Counted from the first letter of the stretch, positions 12,101 to 24,605 are shown. The stretch: 64,000 nt of DNA from Strongyloides papillosus (GCA_005656395.1 SRSI01000001.1:496001-560000), one strand, 5' to 3'. Numbers and translations: made by a program. Notes: a model not told the origin generated them from the sequence alone.

Positions 12101-15100
12101 AATTTTTCAGCCATAACAGCAGACTTTTTTTGAGCATTTTTAAGTATCTTTTTTGCAATATTTTTTAAAGTTTTTTTATTCTTCTTTGTAGCTTTGATAA
12201 CTTGTTTACCACCTCCAGTGAATAAACCAATTTTATCGTCATCATCATTGTCTTCTAGTAGTTTTTTCTGCTCATTTGGTATTCCAGCACTGTCATAACA
12301 ACTTTTTCTATACTTACAAATTAATTTTAATTGATCCACAGTTAATGGAACTTTTTCAGCTTCCACTGTTTCTATTGGATCTTTGTAAATAATATCTAGA
12401 TTTAGTTGTCCTGTTTCGTAACATGATTTTCTATATTTACACTCATATTTTCTAACAGCTGATCGTACTTTTGACATGTCAATGATGACTTTATTTCCAA
12501 CTATCTTTCTATGACGATGTCTTCTAACCTTTTTTTTATTAGCATAGTTATGTCTTCTAATTAGTTTTAATTTCTCAACATCTACATCAATGATGTTTTT
12601 AGTGGGAGTTTTTTGTTTTTTATCATCGTTTTCTGTTTCCTGAGCGTGGGTTGCACCTAGAATATTAAAACTCCAACTTCCGGTATTTTCAATAGTTGGT
12701 TTTTGGTACTTCAAATAGTTATTGTGTATAGGTTTTGAATTATCAAGAAGTTTAAAATTGGTATATTCAAAGTTATTGCAAAAGAATATTCTATTAATGA
12801 TGTCTGATTTAATAGAACCTTTTCCCCAACAAAAAGCTGAATGTGTTAATATTGCATCAAGTTGTTTAGTTTCACCTCCAATTTCAATGATTCCTGCACC
12901 TCCATTTATTTGATAAATCAATTGACAAAATATAGCAATCTCATCTAGTGACATCTCATCGATTCCCTTCCATGACGTAATAATTGTAATATTTAAAGGA
13001 TAATAAGGAATAATTTCTACATTATCACTATTAAATATATTATTACTACTTTTTCCATCACCCATCTGCCACTTAGTAAAGATTGAAAAAACTTTATAAA
13101 TTGATGGTTCTTAAAATTTTTAAATAAATAAAAAGTTATAACATGTATTACTGATAAATTACCTTTGATTGATGGAACATTAAGTTGGGAAATAAGTGAT
13201 TTTTTAACTAAGTTGTATTTTGAATTTCCAACAATAACAATTGTTTCTTCATTATCTAAAATTATTCATGATTTATTTTTATTATTTTATCATCTGTTTC
13301 TTTTTATTAAAACTTACTTTTCTCATAGCAATAGCCTATTGAAATGAAAATAAATAGGAGAAGAACTTTGGAAATTTTTATCGAAAACATCGTTCCTCAT
13401 TTATAATAGCAATATATTTTCATAAAAAATTTTTTTTAATTGAAAATATGTTTTTGGTCGTTGAAACAATGTATTATTATTATTTAGAGAAATAAACAAC
13501 TTTCTATGATTTTATTATTTTATTTATCTTGGAAACATAAATAAAATATAATTTTCACAAGAAAGGTGGAATAGTTTATAAATCTAAAAAAAAATCTCTA
13601 AAAGTGAGATATGATAAAAAAGAACATTCTGAGTAACTGAGAAAATATAAAACAAATATATAATTTTTGATATTAAAAGTTATATAAAAACTTCTAATAA
13701 AATTACTTACACACATTATATCATTAGTATAAATTATAGTTAATAAAACAAAAGTTAATTAAACCTACCAAGAGAATAATTGTATAATTTTACGATGAAA
13801 AAACTTTTTTCACTTCTCTATACTATTTAATTGTGAAAAGGAAATATGTTAAAATTATAATTTTAAATTTCTTCAAGTTTCCTTTATTTTCGTTAAAATA
13901 TTTGTGGAAGGTTGATATGATGATGTTAATCTTGAAGTATGACCAACTAGCACATCTATAATATCCCTTTCACTTTCGAATTTATCTTTTCTTCTCTTTT
14001 TATTCAAAAAAAGGTCGTCACTTATTCTTCTTCGTAATATAAAATTATTATTATTGAGAAATAAAAAGATAGATATATGTATGATAAGTAAAATGGAGAA
14101 TCCAAGAATGAAATGTTATTGTGTATTTTGAAAATCTTGAATGTGTGTCTTATATTGATATATGTAATAAACCTATTATATCTTAATCTTACTCTCCCTC
14201 CTTTATGTATCTTTTTATTAAAAAGTTAGCTACCCAGTAATATGTTGTATTTTGGCATTACAAAGAATGTAGATCAATAGGTAGAAAAAATAACTTGTTT
14301 TTTTAACTTACTACTAATTTTACGTGTAGGTAAAGGTATTAATATAACATAGAATGTTTTATAATCTTAAAACTTTTAAAATTGAAATGGTAAATATTTT
14401 TAAGTGAAATATTATAAGTATCTTTGTGACAGAATGTAATGTTAGAAGTCAAATTTCATAAATTTGGTTTTTAACATTTGAAAATTTCTATAATCTTATT
14501 AAAATTTGAGGTAAAAAGTATTAGATTTCAATAAAAAGAACATTAATAAATATGATATTATTAATAATTTTCCATACTTTTAAAATAATTACACATATTT
14601 AATATAAATCAAAAAGAAAGTTGCAATTTTATTTAACTACTAATTAGTACTCTTTTATACTGGTAATTTAACCAAACTTATGTTAAGATAAAAAGAATAT
14701 TACATATCTTAAATGATAAAAATATAAAATGAGCAAAATAATTTATTACATTTTAATTTTATTGAAAATGTCGGTGATATCATCTTTATTGATGCTAGAC
14801 AAATGCTTTTTTATTTTGCTATCAATTATTTTATCATTAAATTTTATATATAACACTTTTAAAATATTTAATTTTATCGTAAAAATGATTTATGTATTAT
14901 GTTAAATTTTTGCTTTTTAGATTATTGACGAGATACCTCCTGAGGAAAATGTATCTAAAAGTTCAATTTATAACCCTGGTAATTCATTATTTGAAGATTG
15001 TAAGGATATTGATGACATAGATATAGGAAGTAATGTAAACCAAAATCATGTATATAGTCAAGGAACTTCATTGTTTGAAGAATGCAAGGAGAATGATAGT

Positions 15101-15544
15101 GATATAGATGCCAATGATTTCGATGAATATCCTATGGAACCTACAAGTAATCAAATATATCCGGTAAATACAAGTAATCAGTACTATCAAGTTACCTCTC
15201 CCACTGTTAGTAATGTTCCAAATTCAGCATATGTTACTGTAAATAATGATAATACTAGTAGGAAACGTTTAAATCCCTCTAATCGCCCTCAAAATTCCTA
15301 TACACCTCAATCACCGTCTCCTTCCACATCAAGGGTACCTTCAACGAAACCATACTACAGACAACCACCACAATCACAAACACCACCACCATCAAGATCT
15401 ATCAGGTACAATAATACTACAAGCTTTAATAACCCTAGTTTTCAAAATTACACTTCAAACGCAAAACAAACTCAAAATTTTGACTTGGAAAGAGAACTTA
15501 AAGAGATTGATGAAATGAATGATGCTATCGATAAATTATTTTGA
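9140..15544 (+). CDS. Uncharacterised protein with a Hip-like N-terminus; host of a nested gene
   Basis: Exons 9140-9350, 9412-9554 and 14921-15544 join in phase (325 residues). The ATG is three bases after a TTATAG acceptor, suggesting trans-splicing. Residues 1-40 (LRDFTEVLMSDPHILMDRR, then LKFFKDFLIAMG) resemble the N-terminal dimerisation domain of the Hsc70-interacting protein Hip/ST13. Residues about 63-105 look like one helix-turn-helix repeat of TPR or MIT type (GKFTDAIDAF). The rest is acidic, with two related segments (GNSLFEDCKDID and GTSLFEECKEND), then a Ser/Pro/Asn-rich stretch and a charged helix at the C-terminus. The 5.4-kb second intron contains the complete gene at 9688-13390 on the other strand. 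The third exon has no ATG of its own in frame at its start and begins exactly at TTTTTAG, which supports the join. Family membership is tentative. Confidence 0.6.
9688..13390 (-). CDS. Secreted Lys/Glu-rich protein with eleven CKYRKSCYETG motifs
   Basis: Three exons, 13390-13318, 13255-13163 and 13109-9688, join in phases 1 and 1 to give 1195 residues. Exon 1 encodes a clean signal peptide (basic start, core VLLLFIFISIGYC), which an annotation starting at the first ATG of the long exon would miss. Residues about 25-200 are a non-repetitive domain I do not recognise. Then come eleven copies of C-[KH]-[YF]-R-K-S-C-Y, near residues 278, 325, 422, 482, 530, 568, 892, 935, 981, 1022 and 1062. Most are followed by ETG-x-[LIV]-P and preceded by an acidic helix (EEEDKKLA). 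A final degenerate copy, CNPFRISC, is near 1162. Between copies 6 and 7 is a long Lys/Glu-rich linker with SKKSKKE repeats. Copies 7-9 sit in nearly identical 40-residue units. The Cys pairs suggest disulphides in a secretory or ER product. The gene lies wholly within an intron of the plus-strand gene. Confidence 0.85.
13391..14920. other. Promoter side of the nested gene and remainder of the host intron
   Basis: About 1.5 kb of AT-rich DNA upstream of the nested minus-strand gene, still inside the intron of the plus-strand host. No exon or RNA gene is supported. A polypyrimidine TTTTTAG closes it at 14920. Confidence 0.5.
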
Positions 15545-15764
15545 CCTTCTGAACAATCATATTTTTATAAATACGTATATATCATTTATTATACATAATT
15601 CTTTTTCATTACTAATTACCATATTATTTTTTAAATCTTTTCACACTTCATTTCAAAAATTATAATACCATTATCATATTACTTTGATAAAATTTATATT
15701 TTGATCCTCATTTTCCATATTTATTGCATTTTTCTTTTTTAAATATTATATGGCATAGTTTAAA

Positions 15765-16197
15765 ATGATATTATTATTTTTATTTCTTTCTATTTTTTTA
15801 GCAGTTTTCAAATGTAGCTTTAAAAAAACAGATAAACAGCAGCCACCTACGTTAAAAACTCAGGTAGCAAAGACTGAAACCCAAGTTCCCAAAACTGATA
15901 CTCAAGCAAAAACTGAGGCAACGGCTACCAAAAAAATTGCTAAATGTGTTAATGATGCAACATTTATTAAAAAAATAAATCCTCCACAAAATCCATATGA
16001 AGAACAGGTAACACAAAAAAGTATCTCCATTAAGGTAAATTTATATTCTTTCAAAACCACACAACTATTGTTTTACTCTTATTTAGCTTAAACATGATGA
16101 TGATACCTTGAAGAATGTTGAATCACTAAGACCAGACGAACCCAGTACGGTTACAAATCAACCGACACACACAGACAAAGAATTGTCAAAAGCCTAA
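15765..16197 (+). CDS. Small secreted Lys/Thr-rich protein
   Basis: Exons 15765-16034 and 16087-16197 join in phase 0 across a 52-bp intron (GTAAAT...TTTAG) to give 126 residues. The first 17 are a strong signal peptide (ILLFLFLSIFLAVFKC). The mature part is hydrophilic, with a short imperfect repeat (KTETQVPKTDTQAKTEA) and one further Cys. No domain is recognised; it is probably a rapidly evolving secreted protein. Reading through the intron gives a different C-terminus, but the splice signals are good. Confidence 0.7.
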
Positions 16198-16702
16198 TTT
16201 AATGTATTGTTCAATAATTTAATTATTAAAAATTTCTTGATATCTTTAATCAAAGTATAATCAATTTATTACAACATTATAATAAAATGATATATCTAAA
16301 AATAAAACTTATAAATATTCTAAAGATTGTTGTGTTTAACTTATTTGTTTTTATTATATTTAGGATTTTATAGTGATTCATAATGGTGATATTTTTATTG
16401 CTTTAATCACCAAAGTGCAGTTTAAGACAACTTAATCTATCGTGTATGGGATACCAATTATCATATGGTTTAAACAGAAAAAAAATACACACTATTTTGA
16501 AATCAGTTTATACTGGGATAGCGTTTTTTAAAAGTAAAAACGATTTATGTTGCTAGTTATTAGTACAGTTTATGAGAATATCAGTATCCCACTAACACAC
16601 TTTTTTATGTGATAATTGTCATTGTTATTTTTTCCACAAAACTTGTATTATTGTTTAGCTTATTTATGCATATCTTTATTTTAAATCCAAATTTTGGAAG
16701 TA
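16198..16702. other. Intergenic; upstream of NCAPD3
   Basis: Spacer between the small secreted protein and the condensin gene. A short partial palindrome occurs (ACTGGGATA near 16511 and TATCCCACT near 16586). No gene is visible. Confidence 0.45.
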
Positions 16703-19700
16703 ATGTATTTACTAGACTTTTTAAATCAAGAATTTCCATTCCTTTATTCTGTTCCACAACAGGTGGTCAATAATATCTTTGATGATGTATTTTATGACAT
16801 TAATTCTTTCAACCTAATGTACAATTTTGATTTTTTTGATGACTTCCAAAGTTCAATCAAACTTTCTAACCGTAAGTTTTATTATTTTTATTTTATAGAT
16901 TTCTTTATCTTTAGTTGGTGATATATTGCTAGAGAGTGTTGCAAATTTCAACAATACAGTGAATGAAGTAAAAGATGAATTATTATTAAGAAAAAATCTA
17001 TGTATATTACTTTGGTATGGTGTAGAAAATGCCTTGAAAGATGTGAAATCGAAAAAAACTTTGGTCGATGGGCTTCACTCAGCTAGATGTTACTTTTTGT
17101 TGATATCTATCAATGGTGTTATAGAAACTGATATCTATCATGCAAATATTGTCGCAAAATGTCTTAATTTATATACAAAAGTTCTAAGAATTCTGAAAAG
17201 AGACAATTCCTTAATTAGAAATAAATCCGGGAAACACAAAAGAAGCTCTCTCCTTTCAGTTAACTTTTCAAAGGAAAGAAATATTTTATCTGAAGGGGAA
17301 GTTAAAGAACTTGTAAAGGAATTCAACAACGGATTAGATGGATTGTTTATTGTTATAAAAAAGTTTAAATTCACCGAATCTACAGAAAATTTGCAGTCCC
17401 TCTGCAACGTAATTAAACATCTCTTTAGAATTGATTTATGTAAAGAAACCATTGTATATGAAACTGAATCAGTCGAAAAATTTAGAAAATTAAAAAAGTT
17501 TTCCGATATAGGGTTTGCTCTGCTCCACGCTCTTTGCCATTCAGATCGCACAAAATTAGAAACACTGTATACAGTCATCATCATGCCTCGTATAATGTTT
17601 ACTACAATCGATGATGATCAATTTCTTCCCAGTAATTGTCATATTAATACTGAAATGACTCAAATTTGCGAAGTCTTTTTGAGTTTTCTTAAAGAACGTA
17701 TTAGAGTTAATAATTTTACAGAACATCAAGTAATCTATTGTATGTTGGTGTCTGCATGTCTTCGATGTCCTGAAAAAGTAGAATACCGTTTGAAGATTCT
17801 CAAAGCTGTCATAGATGTTATTAATGCTATGACTTTGGATCACAAAAAACAATTTGTCGAAGATATTTTGGTCATTGGAGAAAATACACGCGGTAGATTA
17901 CGTGCTCTTGCTATCGATGCTATTTCATTGTTTTCTAAGACATTTAATTTTATCAACTTTGATACTCAGTCTACTATTGATGATGATATCTGTTATAGTC
18001 AAGATATGGAACATAAAAATGAAAAGAATAATCAGGATACTGGAATTATATCTCAAGAATCGCCTACAGAAATTTTAGAATCTAAACTTCTTAGACTTTT
18101 AATTTATGGTATTGAGGATAAACTTGGGTCTGTTAGACAGCGTGCCTTAGCTGTTCTTCCATCATTTTTGGTGAATGGGAATTTAAGAAATCAATTTAAC
18201 AAAGATTTAGTTGATTTATTTAGAGAATTACGGGAAATTCAATTAGCAAAGTATCGTCGTAAAAGAAAAAGTAATGAATCAAAAACTGGATGTGAAGAGC
18301 CCAAAAAAAGTAAATACCCTAGTGAGAGCAATAATAACGATGCAGATATTGATAATTATGAAGCGATGGACACATCTGATGCGGTGTTTGAATCTCCACA
18401 AGAGCGTGTTAATTATAGTGCTACAGAAGTGCAAAATAATATCAATTCATTAGGTGTGGACATGAATAGTACTGCGTTAAATGTACAAATAATCAGTGAT
18501 GAAGGTGGTATTTTTGAAAGAAAGCGTGTTTTCAAAGTACTCGATTATCCGCTTCTCAATAGACTTTTGATTAGATGTGATGATAATGTTGCCGGTTGTA
18601 GAAAAAATGCAATTATAGCTTTGGAAGTTCTCTTTCCATATTTAAAAAAAGAAGAACATATTGATTCAGTAATTAATCAGTTTGGTCGTTCAGCTCGTGA
18701 CAAGTGTGTATCAATTAGAAAGCAAATATCTGAATCAATTTGCAATATTCTTTTTGATCTTCATGAAGACAATGCTTTTTATGAAAAAGTAATTGTTGCT
18801 TCTATGGAATGTGTACTACTTCAAGTAGTTGATCGTGAAACATCAGTACAATTGCATGCAGCTAATTTGGTTAATAAAATTTTATTTTTACCATTGATAA
18901 GTAGAGAAATTTCTCATAAAATTGCTTGGAAAATTTTGGCTTATTGTGAAAATGATTTAAAGTATCAAAAAATTTTGAAAGAAGTTGTATTAGTTCTTGT
19001 TAGGGAGAAGATAATTGATAGTAATTTAGTTTATTCATTAGGTAAGATTATGAAATGCCTTAAAGATGGTGTTTCTCGTAAGTATATCTGGATGTTATAC
19101 TCTATTCTAAGTGTTTCCTTGCATGTCGATCCCAAAAATGCTTCTGAATTGTTCTTAGCAACTGGAAGAGAATATGTTAAGAATGATTTTAATTTTTCAA
19201 ACTACCTAACAACTATAATAGCTCGTGGTGCAAGATACTTATCTAGTGAAAAAAGAGAGTCATTGATTCAAGAGATTGAAAAATATATTACATCATTCAA
19301 AATTGATATTAAAAATATATCTTCATTTTATTATTGTTACGGTGTACTTCTTAAAGGAGTTGATAGTGAAGATGAAACAGGAAAAGCTTTATTTGCTCAA
19401 AAAAATAAGAAAATATTTGGCAAAGCTTTGGAGAGCATGAAATTGTTGATGTTTGAGGAAAATGATGAGAATATAGTTAATTTAGATTCTTCAATATTTG
19501 AAGATCCATCAAATACAACTCAAAAAGATGGTGATGATGTCAAATTAGCGAGGATTCTCGGTACAATTGGAGAGATAATTGATTATGACAACTCATTTAT
19601 ACACAAGGATCTTTTTGAAAATCTTCAGCTTATAATGTCGTCTAAACTTTGTATGAAAGCATTAAGAGTACACCAGGAACAAACTTTGAATAGTACGATT

Positions 19701-20894
19701 TTATCTTCAAATAATTTCCAAAACTCTCAGTTGTCATCAAGTAGAAAAAGTGTACCATTATCAATGATGAAAAATTTCATGAGCCATCATATTAGATATA
19801 CAAATATAACTTCCATTGTTCAGGCACAGTGTGTTTTGGTAATGGGTAAAATATGTCTTGTTAATGAAATGTTTGCTAAGGATGTTATTCCTGTTTTCAT
19901 GAAGGAACTTGTTACCTCAAGAAATCATATTATTAAGAATAATATTATTGTAGTTACACATGATCTTTGCAAGCGCTATACATCACTTATTGGATCATAT
20001 TTAGATATTTTTGGAGCATGTCTTAATGATGATTCTGTTGCTGTTAGAATCGCTACACTTCACTGCCTTACAAAACTTCTGAAAGAAGGATATTTGATAT
20101 GGAAAGGAGATATAATGTTTAGGTTTGTCTCTACTCTTTTAGATCAAGTTTCAAGAGTTAGAGAGTATGCTGAATTTTGTCTTGTTGAAACGTTGTTACC
20201 TGTTTCATTAGATATGTTTTACGCTAACTTTGTTGATTGTTTATTTTATTTTAATGGAGTTGAACATCCTTCATGGATTTATTATAATCAAGCTAAAGGA
20301 AATAATAATTTAGGGAAATTTAATAAGCACAAATCGTTACAAGGTGCCAACAATGAAAAAGATCGCCATAAACTTTATTGTTTTATGCTAAAGAATATGA
20401 CGAATACCCAGAAGGTTGCTGTAACTCAAAAGATATGTATTGAAATTTTTGAGAACATTTATAAAGAATCATTGGATTTTTGTGATATTAATGTACAAAA
20501 TATGCTCGTAGATTCATTTAAACTTCTATGCTCTGAAGATGGTAAAGTCCGTTTTAATATGGAAAAAAGTGGAGACGAGGAAGATGATGTCTATGAAGAG
20601 AGCGAGGTGCGAAGGGAAGTTATTGCTATAACAGCAGGGGAAGCTTCGAAGGCAGCGTTAAAAGAAGTTTATGTAAAAGAAGTCATGAAATATTTACTAA
20701 AATTAAGGCATTTTCTATATACTTTGAAAAATTCAAGGTGTGCTTTTGAATTTTTAAAATATTTACTTTTTCTAAGTAATGAACATAACCACGAATTTTA
20801 CAAGATTATCAATGAAAATAAACAGTTGTCTACTAGTGTGTCTAATGATATTATACAGTTAAAGAATAAACTAAGCCAAAATAATGTAGTATAA
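16703..20894 (+). CDS. hcp-6: Condensin II complex subunit D3 (HEAT-repeat)
   Basis: Exons 16703-16871 and 16915-20894 (phase 1, 43-bp intron) give 1382 residues, against about 1500 in human NCAPD3. The second exon starts at the TTTAG at 16914, because only that acceptor keeps the frame. The protein is a long run of helical HEAT-like repeats. The Cnd1-type region at roughly 1020-1190 is the clearest match: VQAQCVLVMGKICL, HDLCKRYTSLI, then GDIMFRFVSTLLDQ, EYAEFCLVE and FVDCLFYFNG. This subunit binds SMC2/SMC4 condensin II and is needed for mitotic chromosome structure; in C. elegans it is HCP-6. Residues about 430-480 are an acidic/basic low-complexity insert. The start was chosen as the first ATG of the open frame. 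Confidence 0.93.
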
Positions 20895-21058
20895 ATTTAT
20901 ATTTTATTGTTTAATAATTATACGAATAAAAATACTAGAAAAGATTTGTAATTTTATTTTGTATAACATGTTAACATGTGCAAATAAATAATTATATAAT
21001 ACATACATATCTGGAAAAATATATATTTAATGAAATAAATATATACTGGAGACATCTT

Positions 21059-22099
21059 TTATCTTAAACTTCTACTCTTTTGGCAAAGGACAAAGATAAG
21101 TTTTTTTCGAACTAATTCTAGTTTTCTAAAACAATCAACTTCAGAGGGACTATGAACTGAGATAAGAATATGTAAAGGTTCATTAAGGTGGTCACAGATT
21201 CCTTGGCGAAGTAAATCCTCCTCCAAAATATTATTTCTCATTGATCCTTTACCTCTTATAGTGATTTTTGATTGTGTTGAATTTTCAAGATTCTTAATTG
21301 TACTTCCACGTGGTCCAATTAATTTCCCTATGACATTTACATTTAAACAATTCTTAAGATTAATTTTCTTGATTATCTCCACCTGTACTTCTCCTGTTTT
21401 ATGACACTTCTAAACAATGGAAAATAGAGGTTATTTAGATATGAAAATTAGAAAGCTTACGTAATTTCTATTAACTATTAATGTTTTATCATCAGAAATC
21501 AGGACTGGTTCAAAAAATATTTCATTAAAAGTCTTGGAATATCCTCTCATATTAATATATGTCTCTTTGGGTTCTTTTAATGTCCTTATAGTTGTTGTTG
21601 AGATCATCGTTAAACCCAAATCTCTAGCCATATTGGTTGTAACTTCTTCAATCTCCTGTAACTGTATATCAAGAGTCCTTAATGCCTGTTTGTCATTAAT
21701 TGGAGAGGATGAAATTTTTTTAACAATATCGTTAGCCTTTTGTGTGAGGCTTGTTCTTGTTAAATTCAATGTTGATCCAAATTGATTATTCGCCATTAGT
21801 GTTATTGTATATATAATTTTGTAAAATCTTTCTATCGGTGTTTGATAAGATGTTGGTAAAGAGAATGCTTCGTCCATCCGTATATTAGGAACCTCATAAT
21901 CAATTGTCGTGTAGCATTTTTTGACTCCTTCTATCTCTTGATCATGAAACGAATTAAACAATGTATGATAATCTTTGTTATATTCATAATTTTCATTTAT
22001 ATTCAAGGAGTTTCTATTTTTAAAGATTTTTTTGTAATATCTTTCAGTACCATCTTCTGTAGGTGAATTCAACCACGATGATGAGATATTTGTTGACAT
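21059..22099 (-). CDS. STAR-family KH-domain RNA-binding protein
   Basis: Exons 22099-21461 and 21409-21059 join in phase 0 over a 51-bp intron to give 329 residues. The C-terminal third is a KH domain of STAR type: VNVIGKLIGPRGSTIKNLE with the GPRG loop at about 245-248, then KITIRGKGSMR, DHLNEPLHILISV and a final helix. This matches GLD-1/ASD-2/Quaking and Sam68-like proteins, which bind mRNA to control translation or splicing. The protein stops at the end of the KH domain, so the QUA2 segment usual in this family is missing. The N-terminal 210 residues are not clearly QUA1. The gene converges on NCAPD3, with the two stops about 165 bp apart. A germline role is possible by analogy only. Confidence 0.85.
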
Positions 22100-22497
22100 A
22101 ATAAGTTATATATGTATATTTAACACAATGGAAAAAATGATTTTATGGAAATTGTTTATGCTATAAATATGGTTTTAAAGAAGATATAATTGATTATTAT
22201 TAATGCAATATTAAAATTTTTTTATACATAATATATATGTTAATAGTCAAATTATTTATTTGTTATGGAAAAAAATAATTACAAAATACATTGTATATAT
22301 AATAAGATAAATGTTATCAAAAAAATATATGCAATGGCAGTTTTAATTATAATTAAAACAATACAATAGTTATATAGTACATTTAAAAACAAATGTTCTT
22401 AAAAAAATAACTAAATATGAAAGATAAAAAATATGATATGTTTAGTTATTGGTTTTATTTTCAAGTGACATATTGTTGATGGTAATTTTGAAAATTA
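22100..22497. other. Intergenic between acetylcholinesterase and the STAR gene
   Basis: Short AT-rich spacer between two genes in the same orientation. It carries the 3' UTR of acetylcholinesterase on its right side and the STAR promoter on its left. Nothing else is visible. Confidence 0.5.
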
Positions 22498-24605
22498 TCA
22501 TTTGTATGTGAGAATGTTTTGAAGTAAATATGAAATTATTGGTATTGTTAATGTCATAAATGATGTTAGAATAATTGGTGAGGATGATGATGCTTCATAG
22601 TAGCTTTGTCTAAAATATTTAATTATAGATATGAAGTCAAATTGTTAATTTACCTAAATTTATAATCAGTTATAGCCAGATATGGATTTTTCCTTGTTGT
22701 TGACAGTGATAAAACTTTCGCCTCATCAATTAATTTACAGAAATGTCCATGAACATCTTTTACTTTCTTAGGATCTCTATTTTGTGCTATATCATCATCT
22801 AGAACAAGTGCTTCTCTCGTAACTTTATTATACTTTGGCCAACTATCGTAAACTGTTCTATAAAAATTAAAAAAAAATTACAAAAGAATTTTTGTATAAA
22901 AAAATTTACCCGTCATTAGCAAAAGAACCCCATAAATCCATAATTTGTCCTGAAAACTTTTGTTCGCTCTCCAAAGCATTTCTTTTATATAATTCAGGTC
23001 TTCTAAAAGGCATCCCAAAGATATATTCAATTTCGTACCCATGCATAGCCCCCATCCACTGGGGCCAAGGGTTCGCCGTTGATCTTTTTGTAAAATAATA
23101 CATATAAATAGGACCATAAATATTATCGGATAATTTATCAGCAAAATCAATTAATGAACAAGTAAAGAAGAAATCACCAACAAACCTAGCAATACCGTCT
23201 CTTTTTTTTTCTCTATCATTTGTTGATGGTGAAACAAAAGAGTATGCATCAATTAAAGCATGATTTATGAGTTGTGAATCACCAAAGTACGGTGAAAATT
23301 CTTTAAATGAGTTTCTATATTGTTCATCACTAATTAATGCCTGATTTTCAATGTCATCTGAACTAATTGTATGATTAAATTTTAAACCATGTTTTTCATT
23401 GTATAGAAAATATGGTAACCAATATGTTCCTTCATCTTTAACTGATCCAATAATTACACTAACATTTTTTTTAAAATCATTTTTAGCTAGTTTTTCATGA
23501 ATATTTCCTTTGAAAAATATATCATCTTCCTCAACTGGTGTAAATGGAAACGTCATTGGTACTGGCATACTATTTGTTATTATATCACTCTCTTGCTGAA
23601 TGATATATGGTGACGCCATATAAAGACATTGTATAACATTATTAATATTATGTAATATTTCTTTAGATTGTGATAATTGTAAACCATTAGTACAATTCAT
23701 TCTTATTGCCAATTGTAATGATATCTGGAGACTAATTTCTTTTGATTTAGTTGCCCATGAATTGGTTATTGTACCTGAATTAACAATAATTTTATTAAAA
23801 TATTTCTCACTATCAGGAGCAAATAGATGTGATGTAGCACTGGCTGCACCAGCACTTTCACCAAGCAAAGTTATTTTATTTGGATTACCACCAAATTCAT
23901 TAATATTTTCATATACCCATTTTAATGCAATTTGTTGATCAAGAAGACCCATATTACCAGGAACTTTTGTATTTGGACCAAAATATAAAAACCCAAAAGG
24001 ACCAAGACGATAATTAATATTAACAATAATTGCTTTTTCTTTTTCAGCCAAAACTCTACCATCATACAAATCTAAGGATGGTGATCCAGAAAAAAAACCA
24101 CCACCATAAATCCATACAAAAACTTTACCATCATGGTGTTGTGGAACCCAAATATTTAGTGCTAAACATTTCTCATCCAATGAATTTGTTGGATTCCACA
24201 TCTCTGCTCCTGGAAATTGTGGAAACATTTTATCAGGTGTCAATATACATGTACTAGTATATTTATCAGCAATGAATACTCCATTCCATGCTGGTATTGG
24301 TAATGGTTGGGGAACTCCAAAACGTAATTTCCCTATTGGTTGTTGAGCAAATGGAATACCAAGAAAAACATTTATCTTAGTTTTATTAAATATCTATAAA
24401 ATAAACATTATTTTAATTTAAGATAAAAATTTATTACCTGTTTAATACCAACAATAGTACCATATTTAGTTTTCACAGTAACATCATCAAAATTTCTTTC
24501 CTCACTTATTGGTTTCATCTCAATTTTTGTAATAATATTAAAAAAAACTACTAAACTTCCAAGTATCCTAATCCATTTAAGTTTCATTAATTTACCAAAT
24601 TTCAT
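22498..24605 (-). CDS. Acetylcholinesterase with GPI-type C-terminal tail
   Basis: Four exons, 24605-24438, 24393-22910, 22857-22654 and 22609-22498, join in phases 0, 2 and 2 to give 655 residues. A hydrophobic segment near residues 12-25 (ILGSLVVFFNII) is the signal sequence or anchor. The alpha/beta-hydrolase core has the full triad: Ser236 in GESAGAAS, Glu377 in KDEGTYWL and His507 in GAMHGYEIEYIFG. The choline-site Trp (EMWNPTN, Trp122) is present, so this is a true acetylcholinesterase rather than a general carboxylesterase. The last exon adds a Ser cluster followed by about 20 hydrophobic residues ending near the stop, as in GPI-anchored nematode enzymes of the ACE-2 type. It hydrolyses acetylcholine at synapses. 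Failure to remove the 44-bp last intron would end the protein at once with AGG TAA, giving a soluble form. Which ace paralogue it is cannot be decided by eye. Confidence 0.93.

Noticed and set aside
9140..15544. Reading 9140-9554 and 14921-15544 as two separate genes
   Set aside because: The second part begins at an acceptor with an open frame and no in-frame ATG near its start, and the first part ends at a strong donor in matching phase. One gene is simpler, although transcripts are needed.
16897..16914. The earlier ATAG acceptor for NCAPD3 exon 2 (ending at 16898)
   Set aside because: Only the TTTAG ending at 16914 keeps the NCAPD3 frame open; the earlier one adds 16 bases and shifts the frame.
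17138..17852. Minus-strand open frames within NCAPD3
   Set aside because: Antisense shadows of a clearly homologous coding exon.
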